The notes: generated from the sequence alone by a model not told the origin. DNA of 64,000 nucleotides from Paraburkholderia phytofirmans PsJN (GCF_000020125.1 NC_010681.1:1178001-1242000); one strand, 5' to 3'. Positions 1-10,946 are shown, counted from the stretch's first letter. A program made the numbers and translations.

Positions 1-84
1 GAAGGCAAGATTGGCGACAAGATGGCGCGTCTGGCGGAGCTCGACGCGCAGTGGCGCAGCGAGAACAAGCCGAAGAAGGGTTAG
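1..84 (+). CDS. C-terminal end of an unidentified gene, probably rarA (partial)
   Basis: An open frame enters from the left edge and stops with TAG at 82-84, giving 27 residues rich in Lys, Arg and Glu. Only the tail is visible, so no domain can be checked. In many proteobacteria the gene just upstream of serS is rarA (mgsA), an AAA+ ATPase acting at stalled replication forks, and a basic helical tail of this kind fits that family. The assignment rests on position next to serS and is an inference. Confidence 0.45.
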   Translation, partial: EGKIGDKMARLAELDAQWRSENKPKKG

Positions 85-275
85 GCTTGGCGGCGCCTCT
101 TGCGCTGCGGCTCGCTTCGCGCGTGTTGTCGCGCCTCGCTGCGGCGTTTGTTTCGCGCGCGGCTGTGCGCGTCGTTTGGCGCTTAGCGTTGTGCTTCGAT
201 GCATGCCTTGTTTCATGCGTCGCTGCCCGCCTAAGCGCGCGCCATGTCGGCATTCCACACACGCCGGCCATCTAA

Positions 276-1637
<1,362 letters not shown>

Positions 1638-1745
1638 GCGGCTCCATCAGCGACGGGATCGTAATTGCGTCGATCCTCTGCTGATGTTGCGTCAAGACGG
1701 GTACGGCGTGCCAGGCGCTTCTGAAGTTTTTTTGGGTCGAGGGGC

Positions 1746-1775
1746 TTGGCAAACCGAAATAGGCTGTTTTATAAT
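1746..1775 (+). promoter_or_regulatory. Sigma-70 promoter for tRNA-Ser
   Basis: TTGGCA (1746-1751) and a perfect TATAAT (1770-1775) are separated by 18 bp, in an AT-rich patch between serS and the tRNA. Initiation near 1782 would give a leader of about 60 nt before the mature tRNA 5' end at 1844. The -10 is consensus, as expected for a stable RNA gene. Confidence 0.75.
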
Positions 1776-1843
1776 CTTTTTCTCCCAAGCAATCGACCCG
1801 CTTGGTACTGATGAGGCGGTAGTCACGGCGATTCAGTAGACCC

Positions 1844-1934
1844 GGAAAGGTGGCAGAGTGGTCGAATGTACCTGACTCGAAATCAGGCGTACGGTTTTCC
1901 CGTACCGTGGGTTCGAATCCCACCCTTTCCGCCA
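1844..1934 (+). tRNA. tRNA-Ser (anticodon CGA)
   Basis: A 91-nt gene with encoded CCA. The acceptor stem GGAAAGG (from 1844) pairs with CCTTTCC (1924-1930), followed by discriminator G and CCA (1932-1934). The anticodon stem CCTGA/TCAGG encloses a loop with CGA at 1878-1880, reading UCG codons. The long variable arm and GTTCGAATC T-loop are those of a class II serine tRNA. An intrinsic terminator follows within 10 bp. Confidence 0.98.
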
Positions 1935-1940
1935 AATTTA

Positions 1941-1976
1941 AAAACCCCGCAGAGCGAACGTTCTGCGGGGTTTTTG
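1941..1976 (+). terminator. Intrinsic terminator after tRNA-Ser
   Basis: The arms AACCCCGCAGA and TCTGCGGGGTT form an 11-bp stem around an 8-nt loop, followed by TTTTTG. It starts seven bases after the tRNA CCA. Confidence 0.93.
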
Positions 1977-2154
1977 TTTTGACGCAAAGCGAGCTCGGAC
2001 CGGTCGTCGAACAGAGCAGTCACCTGCCAGCGTCACCGCAATGCCCGCTTGCTGCATCCAAACAGATCCGCGCTGCGTAAATCCCCTCAAGGACCGCAAC
2101 CCTCGTCACACCTCTTGAATTCAACGCGTGTCCCCAGCTCAAGGAGACGCGCCC

Positions 2155-3456
2155 ATGCCCCATTCCGCACCGACCTCACCACTACCGCGCGGCTCGCGGG
2201 TCGCGGTCATCGGCGCCGGCATCTCGGGTTTGGCCAGCGCGTATCTGCTGGCGCGCCACCATCGGGTCACGCTGTTCGAATCGGCGGCGTACCTGGGCGG
2301 CCACACCAATACCGTGGACGTCACGCTCGACGGCCACACGCATCCCGTCGACACCGGTTTCCTGGTGTTCAACGACCGCACCTATCCGAACCTGATCGCG
2401 CTATTCGCCGAACTCGGCGTGCAATCGCATCCGAGCGACATGACCTTCTCCGTTTCGCTCGACGAAGGCCGTCTCGAATGGGCCGGCACCAGTCTGAACA
2501 CTGTGTTCGCGCAGCGCCGCAACCTGTTTTCGCCGACCTTCATCGGCATGCTGCGCGACATCATGCGGTTTAACGGCAGCGCGCAACGCAACCTCGAACT
2601 GGCGATTGCAACGCGCGCGTCGATGGGTGAGCTGCTGACGGAAGGCGGCTACGGCGGCGCGTTCCAGCGACAGTATTTGCTGCCGATGGCCGCCGCGATC
2701 TGGTCGAGCGCTACCGCCGATATCCTCGCGTTCCCGGCCACGACTTTCCTGCGCTTCTGTCTGAACCACGCACTGCTGCAAGTGAATCGCCGGCCGCAGT
2801 GGCGGACCGTGGTCGGCGGCGGCCGCGAGTATGTGAAGCGTATAACCAGCACGCTGGACGACGTCCGCATCGGCACAGCGGTGCGCGGCGTGCGGCGCGA
2901 CACCGACGGCGTCGACGTGTTCACTGACCACGGCAGCGAGCGCTTCGACGCGCTGGTGCTCGCGACTCACGCACCGACCACGCTGCGCCTCCTGCAAGAC
3001 GCCGATCAGGACGAGCGCGGCGTGCTCGCCGCCGTGCGCTATCAACCGAACGTCGCGGTGCTGCATACGGATACGAATCTGCTGCCGCGTCGTCAGCGCG
3101 TGTGGTCGGCGTGGAATTATCTTGGCAGCCGCAGTGCCGACGGCACGCATCCGGTGTGCGTCAGTTATCTGGTCAATCAATTACAGCCGCTGCCGTTCAG
3201 GACGCCGCTCGTCGTCACGCTCAACCCGGTGACCCAGCCGGCGCCGGGCACCGAACTGCGCCGCTTCGTCTACGATCATCCGCTGTTCGATCTGGCCGCC
3301 ATCGACGCGCAGCATCGTCTGCCATCGTTGCAAGGCAAGCGCCGCACGTGGTTCGCGGGCGCATGGACGGGTTACGGTTTTCACGAGGATGGTCTGAAAT
3401 CGGCGCTGCGCGTCGCGGCCGATTTCGACGCATCGCCGGCATGGGCCAGGCTATGA
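2155..3456 (+). CDS. FAD-dependent amine oxidase-type oxidoreductase, first gene of the cfa operon
   Basis: A 433-residue flavoprotein of the NAD(P)/FAD-dependent oxidoreductase (amine-oxidase fold) family, usually found beside cyclopropane fatty-acid synthase and thought to modify membrane fatty acids; the exact reaction is not established. The Rossmann motif VIGAGISGLASA lies near residues 18-29, followed by the FAD-contacting LGGHTNT segment. A GTG at 2128 is in frame, but the ATG at 2155 has a strong AAGGAG at 2141-2146 with about 8 bp spacing, so I start there. Its stop overlaps the DUF1365 start by four bases (ATGA), which implies translational coupling. Confidence 0.85.
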   Translation: MPHSAPTSPLPRGSRVAVIGAGISGLASAYLLARHHRVTLFESAAYLGGHTNTVDVTLDGHTHPVDTGFLVFNDRTYPNLIALFAELGVQSHPSDMTFSVSLDEGRLEWAGTSLNTVFAQRRNLFSPTFIGMLRDIMRFNGSAQRNLELAIATRASMGELLTEGGYGGAFQRQYLLPMAAAIWSSATADILAFPATTFLRFCLNHALLQVNRRPQWRTVVGGGREYVKRITSTLDDVRIGTAVRGVRRDTDGVDVFTDHGSERFDALVLATHAPTTLRLLQDADQDERGVLAAVRYQPNVAVLHTDTNLLPRRQRVWSAWNYLGSRSADGTHPVCVSYLVNQLQPLPFRTPLVVTLNPVTQPAPGTELRRFVYDHPLFDLAAIDAQHRLPSLQGKRRTWFAGAWTGYGFHEDGLKSALRVAADFDASPAWARL

Positions 3457-4304
3457 AACCGTCGACCGACAAAGCCGGCGCAGATCCAGCAGCCTGGCTT
3501 CTGACCGGCAAGGTGATGCACGAACGTCTGCGTCCAAAACATCATCGCTTCACCTATCCGGTGTTTTACGTGCGATGCGACCTGGATCGGCTGGCCTCGC
3601 TCGACAGCGGGTGGTTCGGCATCGACCGCTGGCGGCCGCTCAGCCTGTATCGACGCGACCACGGTCCGCGCGACGGCAGCGACCTCGCCACATGGATGCG
3701 CGAGCAACTACGTGCCGCGGGCATTGAAGAAGCGAACGGCCGGATCTGGCTGCAAGCTTTCCCGCGCGTGTTTGGCTACGCGTTCAATCCGGTCAGTTTC
3801 TGGCATTGCCACGACCGCGACGGCCAACTGCGCGCGCTGCTGGCCGAAGTGCGCAACACGTTCGGCGAGCGCCACAGCTATCTGCTCAGTGCAAGCGGCA
3901 ACGCGCCGATCACGGCAAGCACGCGGCTCATGTGCCGCAAAGTGCTGCACGTGTCGCCGTTTTGCCGTGTGGAAGGCGGCTACACCTTTCGCGTCACTGA
4001 AGCGCCCGGTGGCGCGTCGGTCTCCATCGACTATCACGACGCCGACGGTCTGCTGATTCGCACCGCGCTCGGCGGCCGCCTGACGCCGCTCACGCGCGCG
4101 GCCGCGTGCGCCGCGCTGCTGCGTCAGCCGCTCCTGACCGTGGGCGTCGTCGCGAGAATTCACTGGCAAGCGTTGCGCCTTGCCCTGAAGAAAGCGCCGT
4201 TCCACGGCAAAAACCCCGCGCCGGCCCGCACCGGCGACGCGTCCACCCACCACGCCGCAGCCGCCAAACCATCCGCCGCCGCGCGCCCCATTTCGTCCGA
4301 TTGA
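3453..4304 (+). CDS. DUF1365 family protein
   Basis: A 283-residue protein of the DUF1365 family, almost always encoded between an FAD oxidoreductase and cyclopropane fatty-acid synthase, as here. Family-typical segments are the early HRFTYPVFYV stretch and FPRVFGYAFNPVSFWHCHD, plus EVRNTFGERHSY. No catalytic role is proven; involvement in fatty-acid modification is inferred from gene neighbourhood. ATG at 3453 overlaps the previous stop; an alternative ATG at 3441 would add four residues. The C-terminal 30 residues are Ala/Pro-rich and low in complexity. The next gene begins 12 bp downstream. Confidence 0.85.
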   Translation: MKPSTDKAGADPAAWLLTGKVMHERLRPKHHRFTYPVFYVRCDLDRLASLDSGWFGIDRWRPLSLYRRDHGPRDGSDLATWMREQLRAAGIEEANGRIWLQAFPRVFGYAFNPVSFWHCHDRDGQLRALLAEVRNTFGERHSYLLSASGNAPITASTRLMCRKVLHVSPFCRVEGGYTFRVTEAPGGASVSIDYHDADGLLIRTALGGRLTPLTRAAACAALLRQPLLTVGVVARIHWQALRLALKKAPFHGKNPAPARTGDASTHHAAAAKPSAAARPISSD

Positions 4305-4316
4305 GGAGATTCAGCC

Positions 4317-5528
4317 ATGGCGCTTTCAAGAACCCTGAGCGGGCACCAAACCGCCCCCGCGTCAGGCCGTCTGTTTCTGTCCTTGCTCGAGCGGATCCAG
4401 GTGGGGCATCTGGTCCTCATCACGCCCGACGGCCAGCAGCGCGTGTTCGGCGATCCGCACGCGGCGCCCGGCGCGCGGCTGGAGATGCGTGACTGGCGCG
4501 CGTGCGGCGCGATTCTGCGCAAAGGCGATATTGGTTTCGCCGATGCATGGCGCTCTTTCTGGGTCGATACGCCCGATCTGGCCGCGCTGCTGCGTGTCGC
4601 GATCCGCAACGAGCGCGCTCTGCAACGCACGGTGTATGGCGGCTGGCTCGCGCAACTCTGGTACGGACTGCGCCACAAGCTGAGGCCGAACACGCGCTCG
4701 GGCAGCCGGCGCAACATTCACGCGCACTACGACATCGGCAACCCGTTTTACGCGCAGTGGCTCGACGCGACGTTCACCTATTCGAGCGCGGTGTTCGACG
4801 GCAATTTCCATCAATCGCTCGAAGACGCGCAGCACGCGAAGTATCAGCGCATCATCGATACGCTCGGTTTGCGCGAAGGCATGCACATTCTGGAAATCGG
4901 CTGCGGCTGGGGCGCTTTTGCGCTGCATGCGGCGCGTCTTGGCATTCACGTGCATGGCGTGACGATCTCGCCGGCACAACTCGAATTCGCCCGGCAGCGT
5001 GTGAACGAAGCAGGCCTGGGCGAGCGCGTGCAACTCGAACTGCGCGACTATCGCAGCCTGACCGGCCAGTACGACGCCGTCGTATCGATTGAAATGTTCG
5101 AGGCCGTCGGCGAAAAATTCTGGCCGACGTACTTTCGGATTCTGCGCGAACGTCTGCGGCCGGGCGCTCGCGCGCTAGTGCAAACCATCACGATCGACGA
5201 CTCGCATTTTGCCGCTTATCGCGCGACGAGCGACTTCATTCGCGAGTTCATTTTTCCTGGCGGCATGTTGCCGAGCCCGCAGCGTTTCGCGCAGGCCGCA
5301 CGGCGCGGCAAGCTCACGACGCGCACCTCGCTGGCGTTCGGCCGCGATTACGCGGAGACCTTGCGTCGCTGGCGCGGCGCGTTCGAAGCGCAACTCGATA
5401 CGATCCGCGTGCAGGGTTTCGACGAGATTTTTGTGCGCACGTGGCGGCTCTATCTGGCGTATTGCGAAGCCGGCTTCGACGAAGGACGCACGGATGTCAT
5501 GCAGTTCGTGCTTTCGCAAGCGGACTGA
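4317..5528 (+). CDS. cfa: Cyclopropane-fatty-acyl-phospholipid synthase
   Basis: Transfers a methylene group from S-adenosylmethionine to the double bond of unsaturated acyl chains in membrane phospholipids. The 403 residues match the family length. Visible landmarks are HYDIGNPFY near 137-145, the SAM-binding motif LEIGCGWG near 192-199, the bicarbonate/active-site region EMFEAVG near 249-255 and the lipid-pocket motif FIFPGGMLPS near 311-320. GAGGAG-like bases precede the ATG at 4317. It is the third gene of a tightly packed four-gene operon. Cfa enzymes usually act in stationary phase and acid stress, but no regulatory site can be assigned here. Confidence 0.95.
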   Translation: MALSRTLSGHQTAPASGRLFLSLLERIQVGHLVLITPDGQQRVFGDPHAAPGARLEMRDWRACGAILRKGDIGFADAWRSFWVDTPDLAALLRVAIRNERALQRTVYGGWLAQLWYGLRHKLRPNTRSGSRRNIHAHYDIGNPFYAQWLDATFTYSSAVFDGNFHQSLEDAQHAKYQRIIDTLGLREGMHILEIGCGWGAFALHAARLGIHVHGVTISPAQLEFARQRVNEAGLGERVQLELRDYRSLTGQYDAVVSIEMFEAVGEKFWPTYFRILRERLRPGARALVQTITIDDSHFAAYRATSDFIREFIFPGGMLPSPQRFAQAARRGKLTTRTSLAFGRDYAETLRRWRGAFEAQLDTIRVQGFDEIFVRTWRLYLAYCEAGFDEGRTDVMQFVLSQAD

Positions 5529-5529
5529 C

Positions 5530-6042
5530 GTGCGCGCCTTCGTCGCTCTCGTCCTGGCGTTGTGGGTGAGCGCCGCTTGCGCGGACTGGCGCGGCGACGT
5601 CCAGTCCGCGCAACTCGTTGGCGAAGGCGATTTCAGCGTGCTCGGCTTCCGGCTCTATCGCGCGCAGATGTGGAGCGAACGCGTGCCGGTCGATTACGAC
5701 GCCCGCTTCGCGCTGCACATCGTGTACGCGCGCGGCATCAAACGCGAGCGCCTCGCGGACACTGGTATCAGCGAGATCAAGCGTTTGGCTGGCGTGCCGA
5801 TTCCGGCCGACACGCTGGAGCGCTGGCGCGCGGATATGCTGCAGGCCTTCGTGGATGTCAGCCCCGGCGACCAGTTGAGCGCGGTGTATCTGCCGGACAA
5901 AGGCGTGCGTTTTTATGCCGGCGAGCGCATGACCGGCGAGTTCGACGATCCCGCCTTCGCGCGTGCATTCTTCGGCATCTGGCTCGATCCTTCGACGCGC
6001 GCGCCTACTTTGCGCAAGCAGTTGCTTGGCACGGCGCCGTAG
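5530..6042 (+). CDS. Exported chalcone-isomerase-like protein
   Basis: About 170 residues of the bacterial chalcone isomerase-like family, often encoded with cfa operons. Members are thought to bind fatty acids or small hydrophobic ligands; flavonoid isomerisation is not implied. The GTG at 5530 lies one base after the cfa stop and begins a clean signal peptide (MRAFVALVLALWVSAACA) with cleavage before DW, so I prefer it to the in-frame ATG at 5494, which lies inside cfa. Family-like segments are LGFRLYRAQMW, DTGISEIKRL and the C-terminal FFGIWLDP. Export to the periplasm is inferred from the signal peptide. Confidence 0.75.
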   Translation: MRAFVALVLALWVSAACADWRGDVQSAQLVGEGDFSVLGFRLYRAQMWSERVPVDYDARFALHIVYARGIKRERLADTGISEIKRLAGVPIPADTLERWRADMLQAFVDVSPGDQLSAVYLPDKGVRFYAGERMTGEFDDPAFARAFFGIWLDPSTRAPTLRKQLLGTAP

Positions 6043-6156
6043 TTCGTTTGCGACGCGTTGCGAAGTTTGCCGTTGGGCACCGGGGCGAGTACGTGAATCA
6101 GGTGCGTATAAAGCGCCGGGTGCGTCGCCGCAGAACCGCAACGCGCTTTGCGGGGC

Positions 6157-7239
6157 TTATTCGCTGAGGCCCAGATTGCCTTGTTGTTTCTGGCAATCCG
6201 TATCAGCGGCGGGCGCCGATACGGATGCCGAGCCATCGCACGACGCAACCGCTGCTTTCGCCCGTTGCCTGCGCATCTGATAGACGTTGCCTTGCGCGTC
6301 CGAAGATGCGGGCAGTAATGGCGCGCCACCGTTTGCAGCGCTCTTGTGCGAACGCCGTACTTCATTGCTAGCCTGCTTGTCGATAAACGCGCTCGCATCG
6401 TCGAGCACCGGCGCAAAGCCGCGCAACGGGCCGGCAAACGCGCCCACCAGCAGCGCGTGCCCGACGCGCGGATAGTGCTTCACTTCGACATCCGCGTCGC
6501 CCGATGCGCGCAGTTTCGCCGCGAGCCGGTCGGTGTTGCCCGGATCGACGGTCGTATCGCGCTGGCCTGCCGCGAGGAACATCGGCGGCTCGTCGCCGGC
6601 GACGAAGTTGATCGGCTGACTCGCGGCGCGCAAGGCACGCGGGAAAATTTCCTCCAGCGTCGCGTCGTGCAAAGGCAGAAAATCATACGGCCCGGCCAGG
6701 CCGATCACGCCGCTGATATCGCTTTTGCTCATCTGCTGCGCGGCGAGATAGCGGCCGTCGGTGGCGAGCAGCATCACGATATGCGCGCCCGCCGAGTGTC
6801 CCATCAAAAAGATTCGCGACGGGTCGCCGCCGAACTCGGCCGCGTGGTCGCGTGCCCAGCGCACGGCCGCGGCCGCGTCGTCGACGAAACCGGGGAACGC
6901 GGTGTCGGGCCACGTCCGATAGTCCGGCAGCACGGCAACGAAGCCGCGCGAGGCCAACGCCGCGCCGACGAACAGATAGTTGCCGCGCGAGCCGTTCTGC
7001 CAACTGCCGCCATAGAAGAACACCACCATCGGACGGCCATGCGAAGAAGCGGCTGCCGGCGCGTCGGCGGTGGGTACGTAGACGTCGAGTTTCTGGCGCG
7101 GCGCGTTGCCGTAAGCCAGGCCGTTTTCGGCGCGGAACTGCTTGTGCGATACGGCGGCGTTCAATACGCCCGCCGCGCTGCAGCCGCCGAGAGCGGCGAG
7201 GGCCAGCGTGGCGGTCAGGGTGAGAAGGCGTCGAGGCAT
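6157..7239 (-). CDS. Lipoprotein alpha/beta-hydrolase (esterase/lipase family)
   Basis: A 360-residue esterase of the HSL/BD-FAE-like alpha/beta-hydrolase group. The start at 7239 gives a lipoprotein signal with lipobox LGGC and lipidated Cys20, so the enzyme should be membrane-anchored. The oxyanion-hole segment FYGGSW is near 75-80, the nucleophile elbow GHSAG has Ser149, the acid is Asp228 or Asp232 in the GQRDTTVD loop, and the base is His261 (RVGHALL). The last 60 residues after the hydrolase fold are polar and low in complexity. The frame stays open upstream of 7239, but only this start yields a signal peptide. The substrate is unknown. Confidence 0.85.
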   Translation of the reverse strand: MPRRLLTLTATLALAALGGCSAAGVLNAAVSHKQFRAENGLAYGNAPRQKLDVYVPTADAPAAASSHGRPMVVFFYGGSWQNGSRGNYLFVGAALASRGFVAVLPDYRTWPDTAFPGFVDDAAAAVRWARDHAAEFGGDPSRIFLMGHSAGAHIVMLLATDGRYLAAQQMSKSDISGVIGLAGPYDFLPLHDATLEEIFPRALRAASQPINFVAGDEPPMFLAAGQRDTTVDPGNTDRLAAKLRASGDADVEVKHYPRVGHALLVGAFAGPLRGFAPVLDDASAFIDKQASNEVRRSHKSAANGGAPLLPASSDAQGNVYQMRRQRAKAAVASCDGSASVSAPAADTDCQKQQGNLGLSE

Positions 7240-7328
7240 GAGAGTCGAGTCAGTCCGGAGAGATGCGTTCGAACAATGTACGCGCCAACCCCACGAGCGG
7301 ATGCAGGCCGTGCCATGACGCCGCTGGC

Positions 7329-8654
7329 TCACGCGGCATGAAACGGCGGCCACGGCGAAATGCCGGCCGCCTGCAGCAGCAGAATGAGATTGAGCGCCAG
7401 CACGACGACCGTGCCGAGAATCGCCGCGAAGGTCGTCGCACGACGATTCCGGTAGCGGCCCATCAGGTCGCCGCGCGAGGTGAACCACACGAGCGCGATC
7501 ATCGGCACGGGCAGGGCGATGCTGAGCACCACCTGGCTCAGCACCAGGGCGCGCGTCGCGTCGACGCCGCAGGCCACTACCGCGAAAGCCGGCGCCATCG
7601 TGATCAAGCGCCGGGCCCACACGGGAATATGAAAGCCGACGAAGCCCTGCATGATCATTTGCCCAGCCATCGTGCCGACCACTGAACTCGACACGCCCGA
7701 CGCGATCAACGCGGCCAGAAAGAGTCCCGCCGCGGCGCCGCCGAGCAGCGGCGTGAGCGTGCGCCACGCGGTCTCGATGCTGGCGATCTCCGGGTGCCCT
7801 GCATGAAACGCGCTCGAGGCCATGATCACCATCGCCATGTTGATGAACCCGGCCACGCCGAGCGCGACCACCACTTCGATATTGGAAAAGCGCAGCAGCC
7901 TCGCGCGCTCGCCGTCGTTGCGCGGTTTCACGCGATTCTGCGTGAGCCCCGAATGCAGGAACAGCACATGCGGCATGACCGTGGCGCCGATAATGCCGAC
8001 CGATATCGTCAACGCATTGCTATCCGGCACACGCGGCGTGAACGTGTGCGCGACCACCGATGGCCAATGCACCGGTGCGATCAGCAACTCGGCAAGATAA
8101 GATAATCCGATTACGCCGATCAACGCCGCGATCGCCAGTTCGAGCGGGCGGAAGCCGCGCTTTTCGAATTGCAGCAAGCCATACGTGACGGCTGCGGTGA
8201 TCAGCATGCTCGGTATCATCGGCAGATGCGTGAGCAATGACACGCCGATCGCGCCGCCGACGAACTCGGCCAGATCGGTCGCCATCGCCGCGATTTCGCT
8301 GATGCCCCACATCGCGAGCACGGAGCGGCGTGGCAGCGCTTCGCGGCATAACTCGGCGAGATTGCGCCCGGTGACGAGACCGAGCTTGGCCGACAGCGAC
8401 TGGAACAGCATCGCGACGACATTCGCGACCGCCACGACCCACAGCAGCGTATAGCCGTATCCCGCGCCCGCCTGGATGTTGGTGGCGAAGTTGCCCGGGT
8501 CCATGTACGCGATCGACGCCACCACCGCCGGCCCGACGAACGGCAGCATCGCGCGCACGCCACGGCGCCTTCCCGCCAGCGTTTCGCGAATGTCGAAACA
8601 GGTCTGCTCGGTGAGAGTCTGCGGCACGGTGCCCTGGCTTATCGCTTCGTTCAT
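7329..8654 (-). CDS. mntH: Nramp-family divalent metal (Mn2+/Fe2+) transporter
   Basis: A 441-residue inner-membrane proton-coupled metal importer with about 11 hydrophobic segments. The TM1 metal-binding motif DPGN is at 52-55 and the TM6 motif MPH at 227-229 inside ATVMPHVLFLHS; most relatives have MPHN, so Val replaces the Asn. Manganese is the usual substrate of proteobacterial members. No MntR or Fur box was recognised upstream. It is divergent from nothing close: the esterase lies downstream and the ferritin-like gene 124 bp upstream on the same strand. Confidence 0.92.
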   Translation of the reverse strand: MNEAISQGTVPQTLTEQTCFDIRETLAGRRRGVRAMLPFVGPAVVASIAYMDPGNFATNIQAGAGYGYTLLWVVAVANVVAMLFQSLSAKLGLVTGRNLAELCREALPRRSVLAMWGISEIAAMATDLAEFVGGAIGVSLLTHLPMIPSMLITAAVTYGLLQFEKRGFRPLELAIAALIGVIGLSYLAELLIAPVHWPSVVAHTFTPRVPDSNALTISVGIIGATVMPHVLFLHSGLTQNRVKPRNDGERARLLRFSNIEVVVALGVAGFINMAMVIMASSAFHAGHPEIASIETAWRTLTPLLGGAAAGLFLAALIASGVSSSVVGTMAGQMIMQGFVGFHIPVWARRLITMAPAFAVVACGVDATRALVLSQVVLSIALPVPMIALVWFTSRGDLMGRYRNRRATTFAAILGTVVVLALNLILLLQAAGISPWPPFHAA

Positions 8655-8778
8655 AGCGGCTCCTGTACGTCGTCAAGCGTTCAACGCAAGTTGCACATGA
8701 CGGCCGGTCAACGGGTTCAGCGCGATCGGCGTCGCGGCGCCCCGTTGCCGGTGCAACTGACACAACCAATAACTCAGC

Positions 8779-9759
8779 TCAGGCGCTCATGTTCAGCGAA
8801 CCGTTGACGCCGTTCGGGAAGAAGCCGCCCTTGGTCGCCGCTGAACTCGTCAGGTAGACGATGTTGAGGACGTTGCTGTAGTTGCGGCTGAATGCGAGCC
8901 CATTGCTGTCCAGCGGCACGATGTTGGACGTGCCGGCGGTCGCGCCGGTGATGCCCTGATCGTCGTGGCCGTTGTGATCGAGGCTGTTGCGCGCAGCCGA
9001 AATCGCGTTGGCGGCGGTGACGAGACTCGTCATGTCGATGCCTTTCGAGTACAGCACCGTGCGCACCAGGCCGGCGTGATACGCCTCGGCCGCGAGAATG
9101 CCGGCCGCCGCTTCGAGGAACGTCTTGTTGGTGATGAGCGGCGAGGCGCCTTTATAAGCCGTCACGCCGACGTCCTCGAAGATGTACGCGCCGAGCAGGA
9201 AGTTGTTGTCATTCGCATACGGATTGAAGGCGGTGCCCGCAGGCACGAGACCCGCGGCGCGCGCCGCGTTCGAAAACGCACCGTTCGGATCCGTGCCGCC
9301 GATATCGATCGCGGGCATGGCCACCGCGGCCGAACCCAGCGCGCTGCGCAGGAAGGTGACGTGCTCGCGCTCGTCGTTGGCGATCTCGTTGGCGTAGGCC
9401 TTCACCACCGGGTCCTGGAACGGCACCTGCTGCCCGGGAATCACCGTGCCCATCGTGCCGACGCCCGCGGTCATGCTCGCTGCGAGCCCGGCGCCGGTCG
9501 TCGCGTACGTATAGAACTGCGATTCGAGGTACTCCAGATTCAGCGCGAAATTCAGGATTTCCGCGTCGGTGGGCGCGCTCTGGGCCGATACGTTCGAAAC
9601 CGAGCCGCCGCCGCCGCACGCACTGATCAGCGTGCCGCCGACAAGTCCCAGACTCAAGCCGCCGGCGTTGCGAAAGAACTGTCTGCGTTGCAGGCGGCGC
9701 GTGGCGCGTCGATCGAATGCATCAATAAGGGATGCTGATTTAGTGCTGGACTCCGACAT
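8779..9759 (-). CDS. Tat-exported ferritin-like domain protein
   Basis: A 326-residue protein of the ferritin-like group related to dessication-associated proteins. The N-terminus carries a twin-arginine signal (RRQFFRN near 25-31, then a hydrophobic run ending ISACGGGG), so a folded protein would be exported. The ferritin-like helices start near NFALNLEYLESQFY, and EIANDEREHVTFLR carries the typical E..H metal-binding pattern; a second pair is IFEDVGVTAY and AAEAYHAGL. The start at 9759 has AGGAG seven bases upstream, and is preferred to a longer frame opening at 9849. Its function is unknown; a stress or metal role is inferred. Confidence 0.82.
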   Translation of the reverse strand: MSESSTKSASLIDAFDRRATRRLQRRQFFRNAGGLSLGLVGGTLISACGGGGSVSNVSAQSAPTDAEILNFALNLEYLESQFYTYATTGAGLAASMTAGVGTMGTVIPGQQVPFQDPVVKAYANEIANDEREHVTFLRSALGSAAVAMPAIDIGGTDPNGAFSNAARAAGLVPAGTAFNPYANDNNFLLGAYIFEDVGVTAYKGASPLITNKTFLEAAAGILAAEAYHAGLVRTVLYSKGIDMTSLVTAANAISAARNSLDHNGHDDQGITGATAGTSNIVPLDSNGLAFSRNYSNVLNIVYLTSSAATKGGFFPNGVNGSLNMSA

Positions 9760-10160
9760 GGCGATGCTCCTCAAATGGTTCGCTGCCGATGCCGCGAATT
9801 CGCGACGTATTCGCGCGTACATCTGTTTCTCTCGCGCGGTCAAACGCAATATCGCGGACGCAAAGAGGCCTCCGTTCTTCTGAAAAGAACCAGATGATCA
9901 AGGGAGAAGAGCGAGTCCTCATTCGCCTTTACGGGGCGAGCACTCTGCTAGATGCAACACTCGCAAAAGATTTCTGTTTGCGTGCGCAGCATCGATTGCG
10001 CTGCATGTGAGGAACCGGTCGGGCATGCCGACCAGGGTCGCTGCAGACCGTTCAGTCCGGCAAGTTCGGCGCGGCTCGCAGAGGCTCGGCTGCGATCCTC
10101 TGTACAATTGGCCGATCGATTGAACATCGACCTCCCATTCGACCCATATCGACCGAATTC
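9760..10160. other. Intergenic region between ferritin-like gene and map
   Basis: This 400-bp stretch separates divergent genes and holds no credible ORF. A short hairpin GGTCGG/CCGACC lies near 10018-10033, and TACAAT (10103-10108) could be a -10 for map, without a good -35. Nothing else stands out. Confidence 0.5.
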
Positions 10161-10946
10161 ATGGCTATTACCTACAAGACTCCCGACGACATCGCCAAAC
10201 TGCGCATTTCCGGCCGCCTCGCGGCCGATGTGCTGGCGATGATCGGCGAGCACGTCAAGGCCGGCGTCTCCACCGAAGAGCTGGACGCACTGTGCAACGA
10301 CTATATTGTCAATACGCAAAAGTCGATTCCGGCAAATGTCGGCTATCTGGGTTTTCCGAAGACGGTTTGCACCTCGGTCAACTCGGTGGTGTGCCACGGC
10401 ATCCCGAATCGCGCTGAGGTCCTGAAAGACGGCGACATCGTCAATATCGACGTCGCGATCATCAAGGATGGCTACTTCGGCGATACGAGCCGCATGTATT
10501 GCGTCGGCCAGCCGAGCACGGTGGCGCGCCAGCTGATCGACACGACCTATGAAGCGATGCTTGCCGGCATCCGCGAAGTGAAGCCGGGCGCGACGCTCGG
10601 CGACGTGGGCCATGCGATCCAGAAGGTCGCGCAGCGTGACGGCTTCTCGATCGTGCGCGACTATTGCGGGCACGGCATCGGCAAGGTCTATCACGAAGAC
10701 CCGCAAGTGCTGCACTACGGTCAGCCGGGGCAGGGCGTGCGTCTGAAGCCGGGCATGGTCTTCACGATCGAGCCGATGGTCAACGCGGGCCGCGCCGGCA
10801 CCGCGGTGCAGCGCGACGGCTGGACCGTGGTCACCAAAGACCGTTCGCTGTCAGCGCAATGGGAACACATGATCGCCGTGACCGACGACGGCTATGAACT
10901 CCTGACACCGTGGCCGGACGGCACCGGTAGCTACGAAGCGCCATGA
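10161..10946 (+). CDS. map: Methionine aminopeptidase, type I
   Basis: Removes the initiator methionine from nascent proteins. The 261-residue product has the complete type Ia pitta-bread fold, with metal ligands Asp97, Asp108, His171, Glu204 and Glu235 and the substrate-binding His79 all in place. In beta-proteobacteria the housekeeping map commonly sits near rpsB; this copy stands alone between a ferritin-like gene and a GNAT gene, so it may be a second paralogue. The sequence is intact and should be active. Confidence 0.96.
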   Translation: MAITYKTPDDIAKLRISGRLAADVLAMIGEHVKAGVSTEELDALCNDYIVNTQKSIPANVGYLGFPKTVCTSVNSVVCHGIPNRAEVLKDGDIVNIDVAIIKDGYFGDTSRMYCVGQPSTVARQLIDTTYEAMLAGIREVKPGATLGDVGHAIQKVAQRDGFSIVRDYCGHGIGKVYHEDPQVLHYGQPGQGVRLKPGMVFTIEPMVNAGRAGTAVQRDGWTVVTKDRSLSAQWEHMIAVTDDGYELLTPWPDGTGSYEAP